Origin: Akkermansiaceae bacterium UBA956
Lineage (GTDB): Bacteria; Verrucomicrobiota; Verrucomicrobiia; Verrucomicrobiales; Akkermansiaceae
DNA length: 61,094 bases
NCBI GenBank assembly: GCA_002293145.1
Contig: DBCO01000031.1
Coordinates: 1-61,094 of the forward strand
Reading direction: 5' to 3'
Under the pieces are notes generated by a model. The model saw only the letters and a list, made by a program, of their open reading frames with translations, did not search any database and was not told the DNA's origin. A program made the translations under genes and the position numbers. Each line of letters begins with the position of its first letter. The first letter of the stretch is position 1. Below, one piece after another: positions 34,010 through 42,527 of the stretch.

Positions 34010-35176
34010 TTAGAGTTTGGAAATGAAGTTTTCGATCTTGTCCATCGCTAGCTTCAGGTCATCGAAGCCCGTCGCATAACAGCAGCGCAGGAAGCCTTCG
34101 CCGCATTCACCAAAGGCAGTGCCTGGCACCGCGGCGACACTTTCTTGCTCTAGCAGTTTCATGGCGAATTCTTTGCTGCTCAGTCCAAATTTACTGATGT
34201 CAGGAAATACATAAAACGCTCCGCCGGGAGTGTGACACTCGATGCCCATGTCGTTGAGACGTTTCACCACGTAGTCGCGACGTTGGTGGTAACTATCACG
34301 CATTTTCTCCATCGATGGCGTGCCGTTTTCCAGAGCTTCGATCGCGGCGTTCTGGCTCATGATCGGCGCGCAGAGCATGGCGTATTGGTGAATTTTCATC
34401 ATCGCCTCAATGATCGGTTGCGGCGCGCAGGCGTAACCGAGGCGGAAGCCTGTCATCGCAAAGGCCTTCGAGAAGCCATGCAAAAGGATCGTGCGCTCGC
34501 GCATGCCAGGCAGAGCAGCAATGCTCAAATGCTCTTCGCCATCGTAGCGCAACTCGCTGTAAATCTCATCAGTCATGACGATCAGATTGTGCTCGATGCA
34601 AAGCTTGGCAATGCCCTCCAAGTCCTCGCGCGTGGCGCAAGCACCCGTCGGATTCGTTGGGAAATTCAGCATCACCATTCGCGTGCGTGGCGTGATCGCC
34701 GCAGCGACAGCCTCAGGCTTGAGCGAGAAACCATCTTCTTTCTTGGTGACCACGGTGACAGGTTTGCCATATGCCATGACAATACTCGGGCTGTAGGAAA
34801 CGTAGCAAGGCTCGTGATAAATGACTTCATCACCGGGATTCAACAACGCGCGCAAGGCGAGGTCGATGGCCTCACTAACGCCCACGGTGACCAGCACTTC
34901 TTTTTCCGCAACGTAGTCAACATGGAAAAACTGGCTCACATACTTGGCGATCGATTTGCGCAACGAGAGCAAGCCGAGGTTCGAGGTGTAGCTGGTTTGA
35001 CCTTTTTCTAACGAATAAATCGCCGCCTCACGGATGTGCCATGGGGTAGCGAAATCAGGCTCGCCCACGCCTAACGAAATCACATCGTCACGACCTTGCA
35101 CGAGTTCAAAAAAGTCACGAATCCCGGAACGCGGGATGGAAGCAATGTGCTTCGCAATAATCGAGGAATAATCCAT
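34010..35176 (-). CDS. Class I/II pyridoxal-phosphate aminotransferase
   Basis: The 388-residue protein is a fold-type I PLP aminotransferase. The PLP-binding lysine is in HGFSKAFAMTGFRLG near residue 235; NFPTNPTG, DEIYSELRYDG and the final substrate-arginine segment FLRCCYATGFDDLKLAMDKI complete the fold. It resembles aspartate/aromatic/alanine aminotransferases; the specific amino acid cannot be told. The Lrp-type regulator 30 bases upstream suggests an amino-acid-linked control. Confidence 0.93.
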   Translation of the reverse strand: MDYSSIIAKHIASIPRSGIRDFFELVQGRDDVISLGVGEPDFATPWHIREAAIYSLEKGQTSYTSNLGLLSLRKSIAKYVSQFFHVDYVAEKEVLVTVGVSEAIDLALRALLNPGDEVIYHEPCYVSYSPSIVMAYGKPVTVVTKKEDGFSLKPEAVAAAITPRTRMVMLNFPTNPTGACATREDLEGIAKLCIEHNLIVMTDEIYSELRYDGEEHLSIAALPGMRERTILLHGFSKAFAMTGFRLGYACAPQPIIEAMMKIHQYAMLCAPIMSQNAAIEALENGTPSMEKMRDSYHQRRDYVVKRLNDMGIECHTPGGAFYVFPDISKFGLSSKEFAMKLLEQESVAAVPGTAFGECGEGFLRCCYATGFDDLKLAMDKIENFISKL

Positions 35177-35205
35177 AAAAAAATCTAACTAAATGTGATA
35201 TTGTA

Positions 35206-35691
35206 TCAAGGACTCACAGCGAGGCGTTGCACGCCTGTTTCCCCTTCAAAAAGGAAACCGTTTTCTTTGTAGGTTTTGAGCAAAAAGTGTGTCGCGGTGG
35301 AAAGCACACCGTCCAAGGTGCTGAGACGCTCGGAGACGAATCGTGCGACTTCGCGCAGGTCTGTGCCTTGCACGACCACCATCAAATCATAGCCGCCACT
35401 AGCAAGATAGCAGCTCACCACTTGATCGAATCGGGCAATACGCATGGCGAGTCGGTCAAAGCCGCCGCCGCGCTCGGGTGTTACTTTTACCTCGATGAAG
35501 GCCTGCACATCGACGTCACCTGCAAGCTCTGCATTGACGACGGCATGATAGCCGAGAATGGTGCCATCTTTTTCCCACGCCGCGATGCGCGCTCGCACTT
35601 CGGCTTCACTGAGCGCGAGCATTTCTGCAAGCTCTTGATGCGTGTGGCGGGCTTTACTGCGGAGGAGTTCCAATAAGGGATCAGTTGACAT
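35206..35691 (-). CDS. Lrp/AsnC-family transcriptional regulator
   Basis: The 161-residue protein has an N-terminal helix-turn-helix (THQELAEMLALSEAEVRARIAAW) and a C-terminal RAM ligand-binding domain (VVSCYLASGGYDLMVVVQG), the typical Lrp/AsnC design for amino-acid-responsive regulation. It lies 48 bases after pfkA and 29 bases before the aminotransferase gene, so it is likely cotranscribed and may control its neighbour in response to the amino acid that the enzyme uses. Confidence 0.93.
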   Translation of the reverse strand: MSTDPLLELLRSKARHTHQELAEMLALSEAEVRARIAAWEKDGTILGYHAVVNAELAGDVDVQAFIEVKVTPERGGGFDRLAMRIARFDQVVSCYLASGGYDLMVVVQGTDLREVARFVSERLSTLDGVLSTATHFLLKTYKENGFLFEGETGVQRLAVSP

Positions 35692-35739
35692 GGCGCGGAA
35701 TTCAAGCAGATTCCCGCGCCAATGAAAACACCGAAATGA

Positions 35740-36813
35740 TCAATCTCCGAAACAAATGCCAATGGCACGTCCGGCCTGCACCATCTCACCTTTCGGATCG
35801 ACGAGGCGAAGTTGATTGACAGCTTCTTCGATCGGCACCGAATCCACATGATAGGATTGGTAGCTAACCATACGGCCAAAGCGTCCTTCGGCTGCCAATT
35901 TCACGGCCATCACGCCAAAGCGAACGCCGAGAATGCGGTCGAGCGATGTCGGAGCGCCACCACGTTGTAAGTGGCCGAGTGTGCAAGAACGCGTTTCTTT
36001 GCCTGTGAGTTTTTCAATTTCGCGAGCCACGTATTCGCCCATACCGCCGAGGCGAACTTCGCCACCTTGGTTAGCATCAATGCTCATCACATGACCATCA
36101 GGAAGACGTGCACCCTCGGCCACTACGACCAAAGTGCTGTGAGCTCCCGCAGCCTCGCGCGCACGGATGTGAGCGGCGACTTTTTCCATATCGAAAGGAA
36201 TTTCTGGAAGCAACACAACGTTGGCACCGCCAGCCATACCGCCCCACAGGGCGATCCATCCGGCATGACGTCCCATCACTTCCAGCACCATAACGCGCTT
36301 GTGACTGGCCGCCGTCGTATGAAGACGATCGAGGCCATCTACTACCGTGCTCACGGCACTGTCGAAGCCGAAAGTCATCGCCGTGGCTTGCAGGTCATTA
36401 TCGATGGTTTTCGGCACGCCGATGATCGGCCAGCCTTCATTGTAAAGCTGCATGCCGGTGGTCAGCGAGCCATCGCCACCAACAACCACGAGAGCGCCGA
36501 TGCCCATTTGGTCCATTGTTGCTTTCGCTTTGGCGACGATTTCCTTTGGCACGCCACTGACCTCACCTTCGCCGATTTTCGCTGCGAAATGCCCTTTATT
36601 CGTCGTGCCAAGAATCGTGCCACCCATTTTAAGAATGCCCACCGTATCCTCGGGCTTGAGCATCATAAAATCTCCCGGTGGCAGCAGACCTTCAAATCCA
36701 TCGCGAAAACCAACCACTTCCCAACCCAATTCAGCAGCTGCGCCCACGACACCGTGAATCACCGCGTTCAATCCGGGACAATCACCACCACTATTTAATA
36801 TTCCAATTTTCAT
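35740..36813 (-). CDS. pfkA: 6-phosphofructokinase
   Basis: This 357-residue enzyme phosphorylates fructose 6-phosphate in glycolysis. It has the nucleotide-loop GGDGS at residues 112-116 and the substrate segment PKTIDND at 134-140, followed by MGRHAGWIAL. A Gly in the GGDGS motif points to ATP as donor (PPi-dependent enzymes have Asp), while the Lys in PKTIDND is the residue found in the PPi-type and mixed group III enzymes. I therefore expect a group III ATP-type kinase. It is in a minus-strand run downstream of the D,D-carboxypeptidase. Confidence 0.95.
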   Translation of the reverse strand: MKIGILNSGGDCPGLNAVIHGVVGAAAELGWEVVGFRDGFEGLLPPGDFMMLKPEDTVGILKMGGTILGTTNKGHFAAKIGEGEVSGVPKEIVAKAKATMDQMGIGALVVVGGDGSLTTGMQLYNEGWPIIGVPKTIDNDLQATAMTFGFDSAVSTVVDGLDRLHTTAASHKRVMVLEVMGRHAGWIALWGGMAGGANVVLLPEIPFDMEKVAAHIRAREAAGAHSTLVVVAEGARLPDGHVMSIDANQGGEVRLGGMGEYVAREIEKLTGKETRSCTLGHLQRGGAPTSLDRILGVRFGVMAVKLAAEGRFGRMVSYQSYHVDSVPIEEAVNQLRLVDPKGEMVQAGRAIGICFGD

Positions 36814-36849
36814 TCGTTCTTCGTCTGTTGTGTTTATACTTGGGGATTA

Positions 36850-37800
36850 CTAAAATTTAGGCACAGGTAAAATTTCTCGGTTGCGGTCTTGTACAAGAGC
36901 ACCGGCGTCTAGCCAGTTGTCATATTGACTCCAACCCGTTTGCAAAAGGGAGCGCGTACGTTCGAAGCGATCCGGACTATTCAGCAAAACCACTACCATA
37001 CGACGTGGTGTAGCACCTTTTGTTCCATCTACCTTGGCGCGTATGACTGGATCTTTATCCATCGATGTGGCAAGACATGGCCCCGCTGGAGCAGTTTGAC
37101 CCGTCTTAATACCGAGAATCCCCTGCTCGCCGACGAGTTGGTTGGTATTGTTGATCACGTAGGATCTTCCTGCGACGCTGATGGTGCGGGATTTTTGACG
37201 CACAAAAAACGCGAATGCTGGGCGGCGCATCGCGTAGATCGCGAGCTTGGCCATATCGGCAGCCGTAGAAAAGCCCTGTTGCTTCGGCAATTCTAGACCG
37301 TGCGGATTGAGAAAGCGAGTGTTTCTCATGCCCAACACTCGGCAAAGCTCGTGCATCTCCTTCACGAAGGCCCACACCGGGTCATCGTTTTTGCCGCGAC
37401 GATTGTTGATGTCTCGACCAATGTGATCGGCCACCGTCATCGCTGCTATGTTATCGGAACCGAGAAGAGCGGCATAGAGTGCATCCGAGAGAGAAATCTG
37501 CTGTCCTGGCTGCAAGTTGAGAGGATTGGCACCACCTAAACGAGTGACTGAATCGGGCACGGTGGCCATGACTTTTTTCAAATCCTGCTTGGTGGCAAGG
37601 GCCCAATCCGTCGCAATCACCCCGGTGCAAATTTTGGTAAGACTGGCGACGGGACGTTTCACCGTGGAATTCTGTGCGGCGAAAATTTTCCCCGAATGAG
37701 CTTCCACCACCATGAAGGACTCTTGAGCGCCTAGAGGTAAATAAATCAAAGAAATGATCCAGAGGCTGAGTAGTTGTTTCGCCAAATTCGAGATTGCCAC
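36850..37800 (-). CDS. D-alanyl-D-alanine carboxypeptidase (PBP5/6-like, S11 family)
   Basis: This serine peptidase removes terminal D-Ala from peptidoglycan stem peptides. The 316-residue protein has a signal peptide ending near GAQ, the nucleophile motif SLTK at residues 53-56, the SDN motif at 115-117, and the KTG motif at 232-234. It is shorter than E. coli PBP5 (about 400 residues) because the C-terminal membrane-anchor domain is reduced or missing. The start is GTG. It begins a minus-strand run with pfkA, the Lrp regulator, the aminotransferase and the CPBP gene. Confidence 0.92.
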   Translation of the reverse strand: MAISNLAKQLLSLWIISLIYLPLGAQESFMVVEAHSGKIFAAQNSTVKRPVASLTKICTGVIATDWALATKQDLKKVMATVPDSVTRLGGANPLNLQPGQQISLSDALYAALLGSDNIAAMTVADHIGRDINNRRGKNDDPVWAFVKEMHELCRVLGMRNTRFLNPHGLELPKQQGFSTAADMAKLAIYAMRRPAFAFFVRQKSRTISVAGRSYVINNTNQLVGEQGILGIKTGQTAPAGPCLATSMDKDPVIRAKVDGTKGATPRRMVVVLLNSPDRFERTRSLLQTGWSQYDNWLDAGALVQDRNREILPVPKF

Positions 37801-37894
37801 GCGCTGAGCGTATAAGCAAATCGCCCGAACTCAATCCTAAACATTGGCATTATTTGTTCTTTTCATTCATTTTCTGAGCATTCAACATCGACGT

Positions 37895-38488
37895 ATGACA
37901 ATTCTCTTCGATATCGGCAATGTTTTGCTTCGCTTCGACTACAAAGACGCACTTTTAGCTCTAATTCCGTCACATTTACCTGACCCACAAGCACGCTTGA
38001 AGCTGCTTGATGAAAAACGCAATGATTTGGAGAGCGGCCGCATCGGAGCGGAAGACTTCGTGACATGGTCGATCCAGACTCTCGGCTCCACAGCACAGCC
38101 CGAAGAATTTGTGCAGGCATGGCGATCCATTTTCACGCCCATTCAAGAAACCTGGGATCTCGCAGAAAAACTCAAAGCGGACGGTCATCGCTTGATTCTC
38201 TTTTCAAACATCAACCCGATCCACAGCCCATGGATCTATGAGGCGTATCCGGTGTTTTCTCTTTTCGATGGTGCAGTCATGTCCTTCGAAATCGGCTGTA
38301 TGAAGCCCCTGCATGAATTTTATGCAAAAGCATGCGAACTCTATCAGTTAGACCCGCGCGAGACCATCTACATCGATGATCTCACCGCGAACATTGATGC
38401 TGGTAAAAACATCGGGTTTCATTGTCACCTCTACGACCACCACAATCACCAAGATTTGGAGAATTTCTTGGCTGAGTTGTTAGGGTAG
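37895..38488 (+). CDS. HAD-superfamily hydrolase (YihX-like phosphatase)
   Basis: The 197-residue protein has HAD motif I as FDIGNVLLRFD (nucleophile Asp in the first position), motif II in LILFSNIN, the Lys of motif III in GCMKP, and the acidic pair of motif IV in IYIDDLTANIDAG. The pattern matches the YihX-type sugar phosphatase group (for example glucose-1-phosphatase), but the substrate is not defined. The ATG giving MTILFD fits the family start; the frame is open 17 codons further upstream without resemblance. A terminator lies about 20 bases after it. Confidence 0.88.
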   Translation: MTILFDIGNVLLRFDYKDALLALIPSHLPDPQARLKLLDEKRNDLESGRIGAEDFVTWSIQTLGSTAQPEEFVQAWRSIFTPIQETWDLAEKLKADGHRLILFSNINPIHSPWIYEAYPVFSLFDGAVMSFEIGCMKPLHEFYAKACELYQLDPRETIYIDDLTANIDAGKNIGFHCHLYDHHNHQDLENFLAELLG

Positions 38489-38510
38489 CTGCTAGGTGAT
38501 TCAAACAAAG

Positions 38511-38542
38511 AACCGGCGATCCACGAGGGAACGCCGGTTTTA
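38511..38542. terminator. Terminator shared by the HAD gene and the first porin
   Basis: AACCGGCG and CGCCGGTT form a perfect eight-base stem with a 13-base loop, with A residues on the left side and T residues on the right. It lies 22 bases after the HAD stop and about 45 bases from the end of the TorF porin, so it can serve both convergent genes. Confidence 0.8.
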
Positions 38543-38586
38543 CAAAGTGTTGGTGACCGCACTAAAAAGGAGCGATCACGAGTGCA

Positions 38587-39330
38587 TTAGAATGCAACGC
38601 TGATGGTAACACCACCGACGATGTTTTCGCCGCCGTCGCCAGTGCCTAATGGATCAGCTGCGGTGAACTCGGATGGGAAATCGGAGTCAGCAACGGTGTA
38701 CTTGAGGAAAGGAGTCACGGTAAGGTTTTCCTTAGGTGTCCAAGCAAGACCAGCCTTCACGTAGTAGTGATTCATGGCGTTAGCGAAGCCTGTGTAGGAC
38801 TCGTAAGCGCCGATGCCTGCATTCAAGTTGAGTGCAAGTTGGTCGTTAACGGTGAAAGATTTGCCAAGGTCAGCATACATGAACCAGCCATCGAACAGGT
38901 CGAAATCATAGTAACCAGTTACGGTTCCAGTGATGCCGGCATAGATTTCTGTGCTGAGAGTCAGGAAAAGCTCCTGAGTATTGGACTCAGCGAATTCTGG
39001 GTACGAGTAGTAGATGTAGCCGAGCGATGCGTTCACGGCGCCGAAGGACTTGCTCACGGAAAGAGTGTAGTCAGCCTCGTTGTCGACGAATGCGTCGTTA
39101 TCGTTGGTGGATGCATACCACACGTTACCAGCAATGGTAAAACCATTGACTTCGGTGCTCAGAGCGACGCTTGCTTCAGCAAGATCTTCGCCAAGAGTTG
39201 CACCGCGGAATTCATAATCCGTGGAGTAACCAGCGGTGATGCTGCCTTCGATTTCAGCAACTGCTTGTGTCGCCATGAGTGGCGCTGCTACGGCCAAAAG
39301 GCCCATCATTTTTTTGGTTGTCATCTTCAT
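38587..39330 (-). CDS. TorF-family putative porin, copy 1
   Basis: The 247-residue protein has a signal peptide (MKMTTKKMMGLLAVAAPLMATQAVA) and a beta-barrel character: alternating hydrophobic/polar residues, aromatic-rich strands and a C-terminal SVAF ending in Phe, typical for outer-membrane sorting. The conserved start of the mature part, SITAGYSTDYEFRG, is the family hallmark. It resembles the neighbour at 39473 (shared TVTPFLKY, GYSTDY). Such porins are often found beside ammonium transporters. A sigma-54-type promoter precedes it. Confidence 0.88.
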   Translation of the reverse strand: MKMTTKKMMGLLAVAAPLMATQAVAEIEGSITAGYSTDYEFRGATLGEDLAEASVALSTEVNGFTIAGNVWYASTNDNDAFVDNEADYTLSVSKSFGAVNASLGYIYYSYPEFAESNTQELFLTLSTEIYAGITGTVTGYYDFDLFDGWFMYADLGKSFTVNDQLALNLNAGIGAYESYTGFANAMNHYYVKAGLAWTPKENLTVTPFLKYTVADSDFPSEFTAADPLGTGDGGENIVGGVTISVAF

Positions 39331-39389
39331 GTTGTAGTATGTTGGTTTTGAAACCGATCAACGATTAGGTGCCGGATCGTGAGTTCACA

Positions 39390-39405
39390 AGCAGAAAGCA
39401 TGCCA
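39390..39405 (-). promoter_or_regulatory. Sigma-54-type promoter upstream of TorF porin 1
   Basis: On the minus strand TGGCATG-CTTT-CTGCT fits the -24/-12 consensus (TGGCAYG-N4-TTGCW), with GG and GC separated by exactly ten bases. It lies about 60 bases upstream of the porin start, giving a leader of about 50 bases. Confidence 0.6.
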
Positions 39406-39410
39406 CATGA

Positions 39411-39444
39411 AAAAAAATCATGGCAGCCGCAATCGACTGCCATG
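39411..39444 (-). terminator. Terminator after TorF porin 2
   Basis: CATGGCAG and CTGCCATG form a perfect eight-base stem around a ten-base loop. On the minus strand it is followed by a run of eight T. It lies about 30 bases after the porin 2 stop and directly upstream of the porin 1 promoter, so the two porins are transcribed separately. Confidence 0.9.
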
Positions 39445-39472
39445 ACTTCAAAAAGTACTTATGGAACTAAGA

Positions 39473-40195
39473 TTAGAAACCAACCGAGAGGCGCACGCCA
39501 CCGATGACTTCGTCTCCGTCTGTGGAGATACCAGAGTTGTAGTCGCTATCGGTTTGCACATACTTTACGAAAGGAGTCACAGTGAGGTTTTCACGTGCAG
39601 CCCATGGCAAGGATGCGCCGAGGAACCAATGGTTGAAGCCGTCGTCGATGTTGTCGTCACCATCGTAGAAGCCTACACCTGCAGAGAGGTTAAGGTTCAC
39701 GCTGCTGTTGACTTCGAAGGACTTGGAAGCTGCTGCTTCAACATAGAGGCTTTCGTTTGCGTCAACGTCGAAGAAAGCAGTCACGCCGAAATTGATGCCG
39801 TCGATCACTTCTGTGCTTGCGCCAACATAGATTTCTTGGGTGCCAATTTGAGTTCCACCGTTGTAGTCGTAGTTAATGAAGCCAACGCTTAGATCGTAGT
39901 TAGCAACTTCCTTGGTGAGACCAATGGAGGAAATCGTCTGGTTTTCGAAAAGGCCGCTTTGATCGTTGCCAGAACCGTACCAAACGCCGGCGGAGAGCGT
40001 GCCTTGAGTCAGGGGGCATGTGGTGGAGAGATTCACACCAGCTTCTGCGATATCTTCTGCAAGGCTAACGCCGCGGAAAATGTAGTCAGTGGAATAGCCA
40101 GCGTAAACGTCGCCTTCGATTTCTGCCTGAGCAACACCAGCGGTGAGGGCTATAGCTGCTGCGAGGATACCAATTGTTTTGTTGTAATTGCGCAT
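39473..40195 (-). CDS. TorF-family putative porin, copy 2
   Basis: The protein of about 240 residues has a signal peptide (MRNYNKTIGILAAAIALTAGVAQA) and a mature start DVYAGYSTDYIFRGVSLAED matching the family hallmark. It has alternating beta strands and a C-terminal RLSVGF ending in Phe, as expected of an outer-membrane barrel. It resembles porin 1 and presumably arose by duplication. I start at the ATG giving MRNYNK; the frame continues 12 codons upstream without resemblance. It is divergent from the ammonium transporter gene. Confidence 0.88.
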   Translation of the reverse strand: MRNYNKTIGILAAAIALTAGVAQAEIEGDVYAGYSTDYIFRGVSLAEDIAEAGVNLSTTCPLTQGTLSAGVWYGSGNDQSGLFENQTISSIGLTKEVANYDLSVGFINYDYNGGTQIGTQEIYVGASTEVIDGINFGVTAFFDVDANESLYVEAAASKSFEVNSSVNLNLSAGVGFYDGDDNIDDGFNHWFLGASLPWAARENLTVTPFVKYVQTDSDYNSGISTDGDEVIGGVRLSVGF

Positions 40196-40331
40196 ATTTT
40201 TTTCGTAGTTTAGTGTATTTTCAAGGTTCACCCGACCGCGTAAGTTTTATTCAACATCGCGAATGGGCGATCCATAGGTGAACTTTGCGTGAAAAATATT
40301 CATGTATCAAGAAAAAAATTCACATATCTAA

Positions 40332-40387
40332 AGGATTATTTCAGCAAAATTGCTTGATTTTTTCGAATGATCATTGCAGCGCGCAAT
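40332..40387. promoter_or_regulatory. Two palindromic sites upstream of amt
   Basis: AGCAA-AA-TTGCT (40332-40343) and ATTGC-AGCGC-GCAAT (40373-40387) are inverted repeats sharing a TTGC/GCAA half-site. They lie 15-75 bases upstream of the sigma-54-like promoter, the usual place for an NtrC-type activator. The match to the NtrC consensus is only partial. Confidence 0.4.
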
Positions 40388-40401
40388 ATTCATTTTAATT
40401 C

Positions 40402-40417
40402 TGGCACGGTTCATGCA
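40402..40417 (+). promoter_or_regulatory. Sigma-54-type promoter upstream of amt
   Basis: TGGCACG-GTTC-ATGCA matches the -24/-12 consensus TGGCACG-N4-TTGCA at all but one base, with GG and GC ten bases apart. The start of transcription would be near 40428, about 30 bases before the first ATG. Sigma-54 control is the normal form for nitrogen-regulated ammonium transporters. Confidence 0.75.
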
Positions 40418-40459
40418 GAGCATTGAACGACCGCCTTAGGCGAACAACATGCAGAATCT

Positions 40460-41998
40460 ATGAGAAAACGAACCATGACAACTACGATACGATCGCTGTT
40501 TCTGATGGCCTCACTGGCCTTCGCCTCCGTGCTTACCGCACAGGAAGAAACAGCCCCACCCGCAGCCGAACCAGCTGCTGTCACTGAAACCACCGCAGCC
40601 GAGCCGACTGCACCCGCTGCACCGAGCGTTGAAGACCGCGTCGCCGATCTCGAAGCTTACTTCAACAACGTAGCACCAGCCAACCAGTTGAAAGACATTG
40701 CTGGCCCCGGTCACAATGGCTTCATCATGATTTGCGCCGCTCTGGTGCTGTTCATGACGCTGCCTGGTCTCGCTCTGTTCTACGGAGGACTTGTTCGCAG
40801 TAAGAACGTGCTTTCAATTTGCGCGCAGTGCTGCGGTATCGCCGGTCTTGTCGCCATTCTCTGGTGGGCAGTAGGTTACAGCTTGGTCTTCGGTACAAAC
40901 TTCAATTCTCCCTACCTGGGCGGAACTGAATTTTTCTTCCTGAAAGGCGTGGGAGCTGCTCCCAATACGACTTACGCTGGTTGGATCTCCCAGTCGGTTT
41001 TCTCCATGTATCAATTGATGTTCGCCATCATCACACCAGCACTCATCATTGGTGCCGTTGCTGAGCGCATGAAATTCAAAGCAATCATGCTGTTTGTTTT
41101 CCTCTGGATGCTCGTTGTCTACTTCCCAATGGCTCACATGGTATGGGGCGGCACGGGATTGATGAACGGTGTATGGAATGGTGACGCTAAAGTTACTGCG
41201 ATCGACTTCGCAGGTGGCACTGTGGTTCACATGACCTCTGGTTGGTCTGCTTTGATTCTCTGCATCCTGCTCGGCAAACGCGCTGGATTTGGCAAAGAGA
41301 AAATGTCCCCGCACAGCATGGTGCTGTGCTTGGTCGGCACCGGCATGCTCTGGGTTGGCTGGTATGGTTTCAACGCTGGTTCCGCTCTTGCAGCTGACGG
41401 TGTTGCTGGTAACGCATTCATGACAACGACGCTCGCCGCTGCTACCGCTGGTTTTGTATGGGCGATGATTGAGGGTCTTCATCGCGGCAAACCAAGTGTT
41501 CTTGGCTTCTGCTCTGGTATCGTCGGTGGTCTGGTTGTGATCACACCTGCTTGCGGATTTGTTACAGCTAACGGAGCCATGATCATCGGCCTCCTTGCTG
41601 GCATCATTCCTTATATCTTCGTAGCTGTAGTGAAAGCCAAACTGGGCTACGACGACGCATTGGACACCTTCGGCGTGCACGCGGTTGGCGGCACATTGGG
41701 TGCTCTACTCACAGGCTTCCTTGCCACTAGCGACGCCAACGCTAACTTGCTTCTTGCCGACTACGCTGGCAAAAACGGGCTCGCTAAGGCTCTGGAAGAC
41801 GGCACATTTGCTCTCGACAAAGGTGCTTTGATAACCGGCCAGCTGACCGCAATTGGTATCACCTTGGCTCTCTCCATCATCGCCACTGTGGTAATCACAT
41901 TCGTTGTCAAAGCCGTGTGCGGTCTCCGCCCAACACCAGAGCAAGAGCGCGACGGTCTTGATATCTCCGACCACGGCGAGCAAGGCTACGAGCATTAA
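40460..41998 (+). CDS. amt: Ammonium transporter
   Basis: Amt proteins move ammonium across the inner membrane. The 512-residue product has a signal-like N-terminus (SLFLMASLAFASVLTAQ), a Pro/Ala-rich periplasmic spacer of about 40 residues, then the membrane core with PGLALFYGGLVRSKN, the two conserved His segments TVVHMTSGW and TFGVHAVGG, and GMLWVGWYGFNAGS. Core length and motifs fit an intact transporter. No glnK gene is beside it, which is unusual. A second ATG at 40475 is an alternative start. The sigma-54-type promoter and the two TorF porins next door suggest a nitrogen-uptake locus. Confidence 0.95.
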   Translation: MRKRTMTTTIRSLFLMASLAFASVLTAQEETAPPAAEPAAVTETTAAEPTAPAAPSVEDRVADLEAYFNNVAPANQLKDIAGPGHNGFIMICAALVLFMTLPGLALFYGGLVRSKNVLSICAQCCGIAGLVAILWWAVGYSLVFGTNFNSPYLGGTEFFFLKGVGAAPNTTYAGWISQSVFSMYQLMFAIITPALIIGAVAERMKFKAIMLFVFLWMLVVYFPMAHMVWGGTGLMNGVWNGDAKVTAIDFAGGTVVHMTSGWSALILCILLGKRAGFGKEKMSPHSMVLCLVGTGMLWVGWYGFNAGSALAADGVAGNAFMTTTLAAATAGFVWAMIEGLHRGKPSVLGFCSGIVGGLVVITPACGFVTANGAMIIGLLAGIIPYIFVAVVKAKLGYDDALDTFGVHAVGGTLGALLTGFLATSDANANLLLADYAGKNGLAKALEDGTFALDKGALITGQLTAIGITLALSIIATVVITFVVKAVCGLRPTPEQERDGLDISDHGEQGYEH

Positions 41999-42023
41999 TT
42001 CTACTCGGTATCGCATATGTTCC

Positions 42024-42057
42024 GCGGGCCGCCCTTCACCGGGCGGTCCGCTTTTTT
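42024..42057 (+). terminator. Terminator after amt
   Basis: GCGGGCCGCCC pairs with GGGCGGTCCGC around a six-base loop (TTCACC), with one G-T wobble, and is followed by six T. It starts about 25 bases after the amt stop. Confidence 0.92.
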
Positions 42058-42097
42058 ATCATTGCATTTATTCTCGGGCTACACGCACAATCCGCCT

Positions 42098-42526
42098 GTG
42101 CTCCATTCTTGGTTTCACATCGGCCTGGTTTTTCTGATCGCACTCTGTCTGGCGCTGACGGCGTTGTGGAATCGGCCATACGATCGCAACGCGAAGGATG
42201 CCACTTATCAGATCAGCGATGTCACGGTCAGACGCGATGCTTCTTTTTGCTGGGTCGATGTGACACTCGAAGGCCCCTCACGCCCTAACAGTTCTCCACC
42301 TTTCGCCTACCTACTCAGCGCAAGCGATGAGCGCATCGAGCACTCCGATTTGCGTGTGACAGAGGATCAGCGATCGATCATGCTGCGATTTTGGATGGAA
42401 CAATCAAAGCTCGAAGCCGCGTGGGAGCTCTCCGTAAATGACGAGCGATTGCGCCTCAAGGATGTCGGTTCCATTTCCCTCAACGATCAACAACAACGGC
42501 CCTATTCTTCCCCACGCTGGCACTGA
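42098..42526 (+). CDS. Hypothetical membrane-anchored protein
   Basis: The protein of about 143 residues begins with a hydrophobic segment (FHIGLVFLIALCLALTALW) and continues as a soluble, acidic domain (DRNAKDATYQISDVTVRRD and following) that I do not recognise. The frame is open to an ATG at 42017, but that start lies upstream of the amt terminator; I therefore prefer the GTG at 42098. It ends one base before the coaX ATG, so the two genes are probably cotranscribed. Confidence 0.55.
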   Translation: MLHSWFHIGLVFLIALCLALTALWNRPYDRNAKDATYQISDVTVRRDASFCWVDVTLEGPSRPNSSPPFAYLLSASDERIEHSDLRVTEDQRSIMLRFWMEQSKLEAAWELSVNDERLRLKDVGSISLNDQQQRPYSSPRWH

Positions 42527-42527
42527 T

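Noticed and set aside
35971..36798. 275-codon plus-strand frame inside pfkA
   Set aside because: It is antisense to the phosphofructokinase gene with His-rich composition; a shadow frame.
40196..40331. Sigma-54 promoter for TorF porin 2
   Set aside because: A TGGATCG...CGC stretch on the minus strand has eleven rather than ten bases between GG and GC and poor flanks.
42017..42097. ATG at 42017 as start of the hypothetical membrane protein
   Set aside because: It lies upstream of the amt terminator hairpin, so a transcript starting after amt would not include it; the GTG at 42098 directly precedes the membrane segment.
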